Of a DNA stretch of 15,219 bases, positions 14,370 through 15,219 are shown one piece after another (within the stretch, counting starts at the first letter, position 1; each line of letters starts with the position of its first letter). This DNA is from an uncultured Desulfobulbaceae bacterium (lineage in GTDB: Bacteria; Desulfobacterota; Desulfobulbia; Desulfobulbales; Desulfobulbaceae), in NCBI GenBank assembly GCA_947260045.1, contig CAMYOP010000034.1, positions 1 to 15,219 of the forward strand, read 5' to 3'. The translations under genes and the position numbers were made by a program. Below the pieces are notes generated by a model. That model did no database searches. It had not been told where the DNA came from and saw nothing but the letters and a program-made list of their open reading frames with translations.

Positions 14370-14421
14370 ATATTTTTAATTCCGAAATGTCACTTTCATA
14401 GGTCAAAAATATATTGAGATA

Positions 14422-15207
14422 ATGAAAGATAGAAGACAAAGTAACAGACGAAAGCACCCCAGGGTTGAATTTGACTGGCCTGTTATAATTCTCAGTGAAG
14501 AGATAACTATAAGTGGGAAATTAAAGGACATCAGCCGTGGTGGAGCCCTGGTCCTGGTTGAAGCCGATCTCGATCTTGGCTCAATAATAAGCATGGCCAT
14601 TGAAATTCCTGAATTTGAAGATGTTATTTCGGTGAAGGGAGAGATTGTCCGAGCTGTTTCATTGCTGGATGAGGCGGAGACTTCTCTTTTCGCTCTTGGA
14701 GTCCGTTTCACAGAAATCTCACCCGCAGATCTCAGATATTTTACAGGCAACCTTGCGCCTGAATGGCAGGAGGGTTACCGGGAACCAGAGAGGAGAGAAG
14801 TAAAGTCTGGATTTAAGTTCATAACCATTTCAGCTGGAGTCATCATCCTGTTCCTTGTGTTAGCACTGTCTTATTCCCTTTTTCCAGATAAAAAGCCCCG
14901 CAGTAATATTGATGAACTAGCTTCCATCGGGAAGCAGGCAGATCAGACACAAGAAAATGTGACGCAAACTATCCCTGATCAAGAGTATGTCAAACTACTG
15001 AAACAACATATCCAACTGCTCGAAGATAAAATAATTCGGCTTGAAGAAAAAGTGATAAATGACGAGTATACTCAAACACAGGATGTTGCATCTCTTCAGG
15101 TTGCGGGAGAAAAAGAAAAGCTGGTACCCGAGTTAGGGAAAGAAAAAAGCTCCTTGAGAATTTCCACGTTGCAGACAGTTATAGACGATCATTTTGTTTT
15201 GCCATGA
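14422..15207 (+). CDS. PilZ-domain membrane protein with coiled coil
   Basis: A 261-residue protein with an N-terminal PilZ domain (about 5-110) predicted to bind cyclic di-GMP: both signature elements are present, Arg10-x3-Arg14 in RRKHPR and DISRGG at 36-41. A single hydrophobic segment at about 133-154 (ISAGVIILFLVLALSYSLF) anchors it in the inner membrane. It is followed by a charged, partly disordered region and a predicted coiled coil at about 187-215 (heptads around KLLKQHIQLLEDKIIRLEEK), placed outside the cytoplasm if the PilZ domain is inside. This suggests a receptor that passes c-di-GMP binding across the membrane or to a periplasmic partner; the partner is unknown. The ATG has only a weak GAGA upstream. 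No pili or flagellar genes are visible nearby. Confidence 0.85.
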   Translation: MKDRRQSNRRKHPRVEFDWPVIILSEEITISGKLKDISRGGALVLVEADLDLGSIISMAIEIPEFEDVISVKGEIVRAVSLLDEAETSLFALGVRFTEISPADLRYFTGNLAPEWQEGYREPERREVKSGFKFITISAGVIILFLVLALSYSLFPDKKPRSNIDELASIGKQADQTQENVTQTIPDQEYVKLLKQHIQLLEDKIIRLEEKVINDEYTQTQDVASLQVAGEKEKLVPELGKEKSSLRISTLQTVIDDHFVLP

Positions 15208-15219
15208 GAAAGTCTTCGT

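Noticed and set aside
13623..14421. Genomic island or prophage integrated at tRNA-Leu
   Set aside because: No integrase gene and no repeat of the tRNA 3' end were found downstream, and the terminator follows the tRNA intact.

Overview
The window looks like chromosome of a Gram-negative anaerobe, most plausibly a member of the Desulfobacterota (Desulfobulbales-like). This is inferred from the gene mix (hydrogenase maturation HypF, a PSP1/RicT protein beside holB and metG, an OB-HD YhaM-like protein, a DUF2452 protein, a PilZ membrane protein) and from moderately AT-rich base use. It was not tested by any search. No phage, CRISPR array or intact transposase gene is visible.

Positions 1-12109 are almost entirely minus-strand genes, read right to left: DUF2452 protein, ychF, then a ~310 bp gap holding a MITE-like repeat, then a tightly packed run: YhaM-like OB/HD protein, holB (delta'), ricT, metG, yggT, yggU, hypF, a five-span membrane protein with a C-terminal soluble domain, and a triosephosphate-isomerase-like protein lacking the catalytic glutamate. 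Gaps in this run are mostly a few bases. Two junctions (ricT/metG, yggU/hypF) are 4-bp ATGA overlaps, so long polycistronic transcripts and translational coupling are likely. The products cover DNA replication, RNA turnover, methionyl-tRNA charging, small conserved membrane/cytosolic proteins and [NiFe]-hydrogenase cofactor assembly.

From 12208 the genes are on the plus strand: an MTA/SAH deaminase of the amidohydrolase family, a tRNA-Leu(CAA) with its own promoter and a strong intrinsic terminator, about 660 bp without a convincing gene, and a PilZ protein with one membrane span and a coiled coil.

The most unusual content is non-coding. Two related elements, at about 10238-10436 and 14222-14369, share ends and an 84%-identical 38-bp core in the same orientation. 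The first has 29-bp imperfect terminal inverted repeats flanked by a 7-bp direct repeat. They look like a small non-autonomous mobile repeat family, one copy in the leader of the YhaM/holB operon and the other just upstream of the PilZ gene. The gap after the tRNA also contains interlocking inverted repeats that could form a pseudoknotted RNA. Among the proteins, the catalytically altered TIM homologue is the most interesting.
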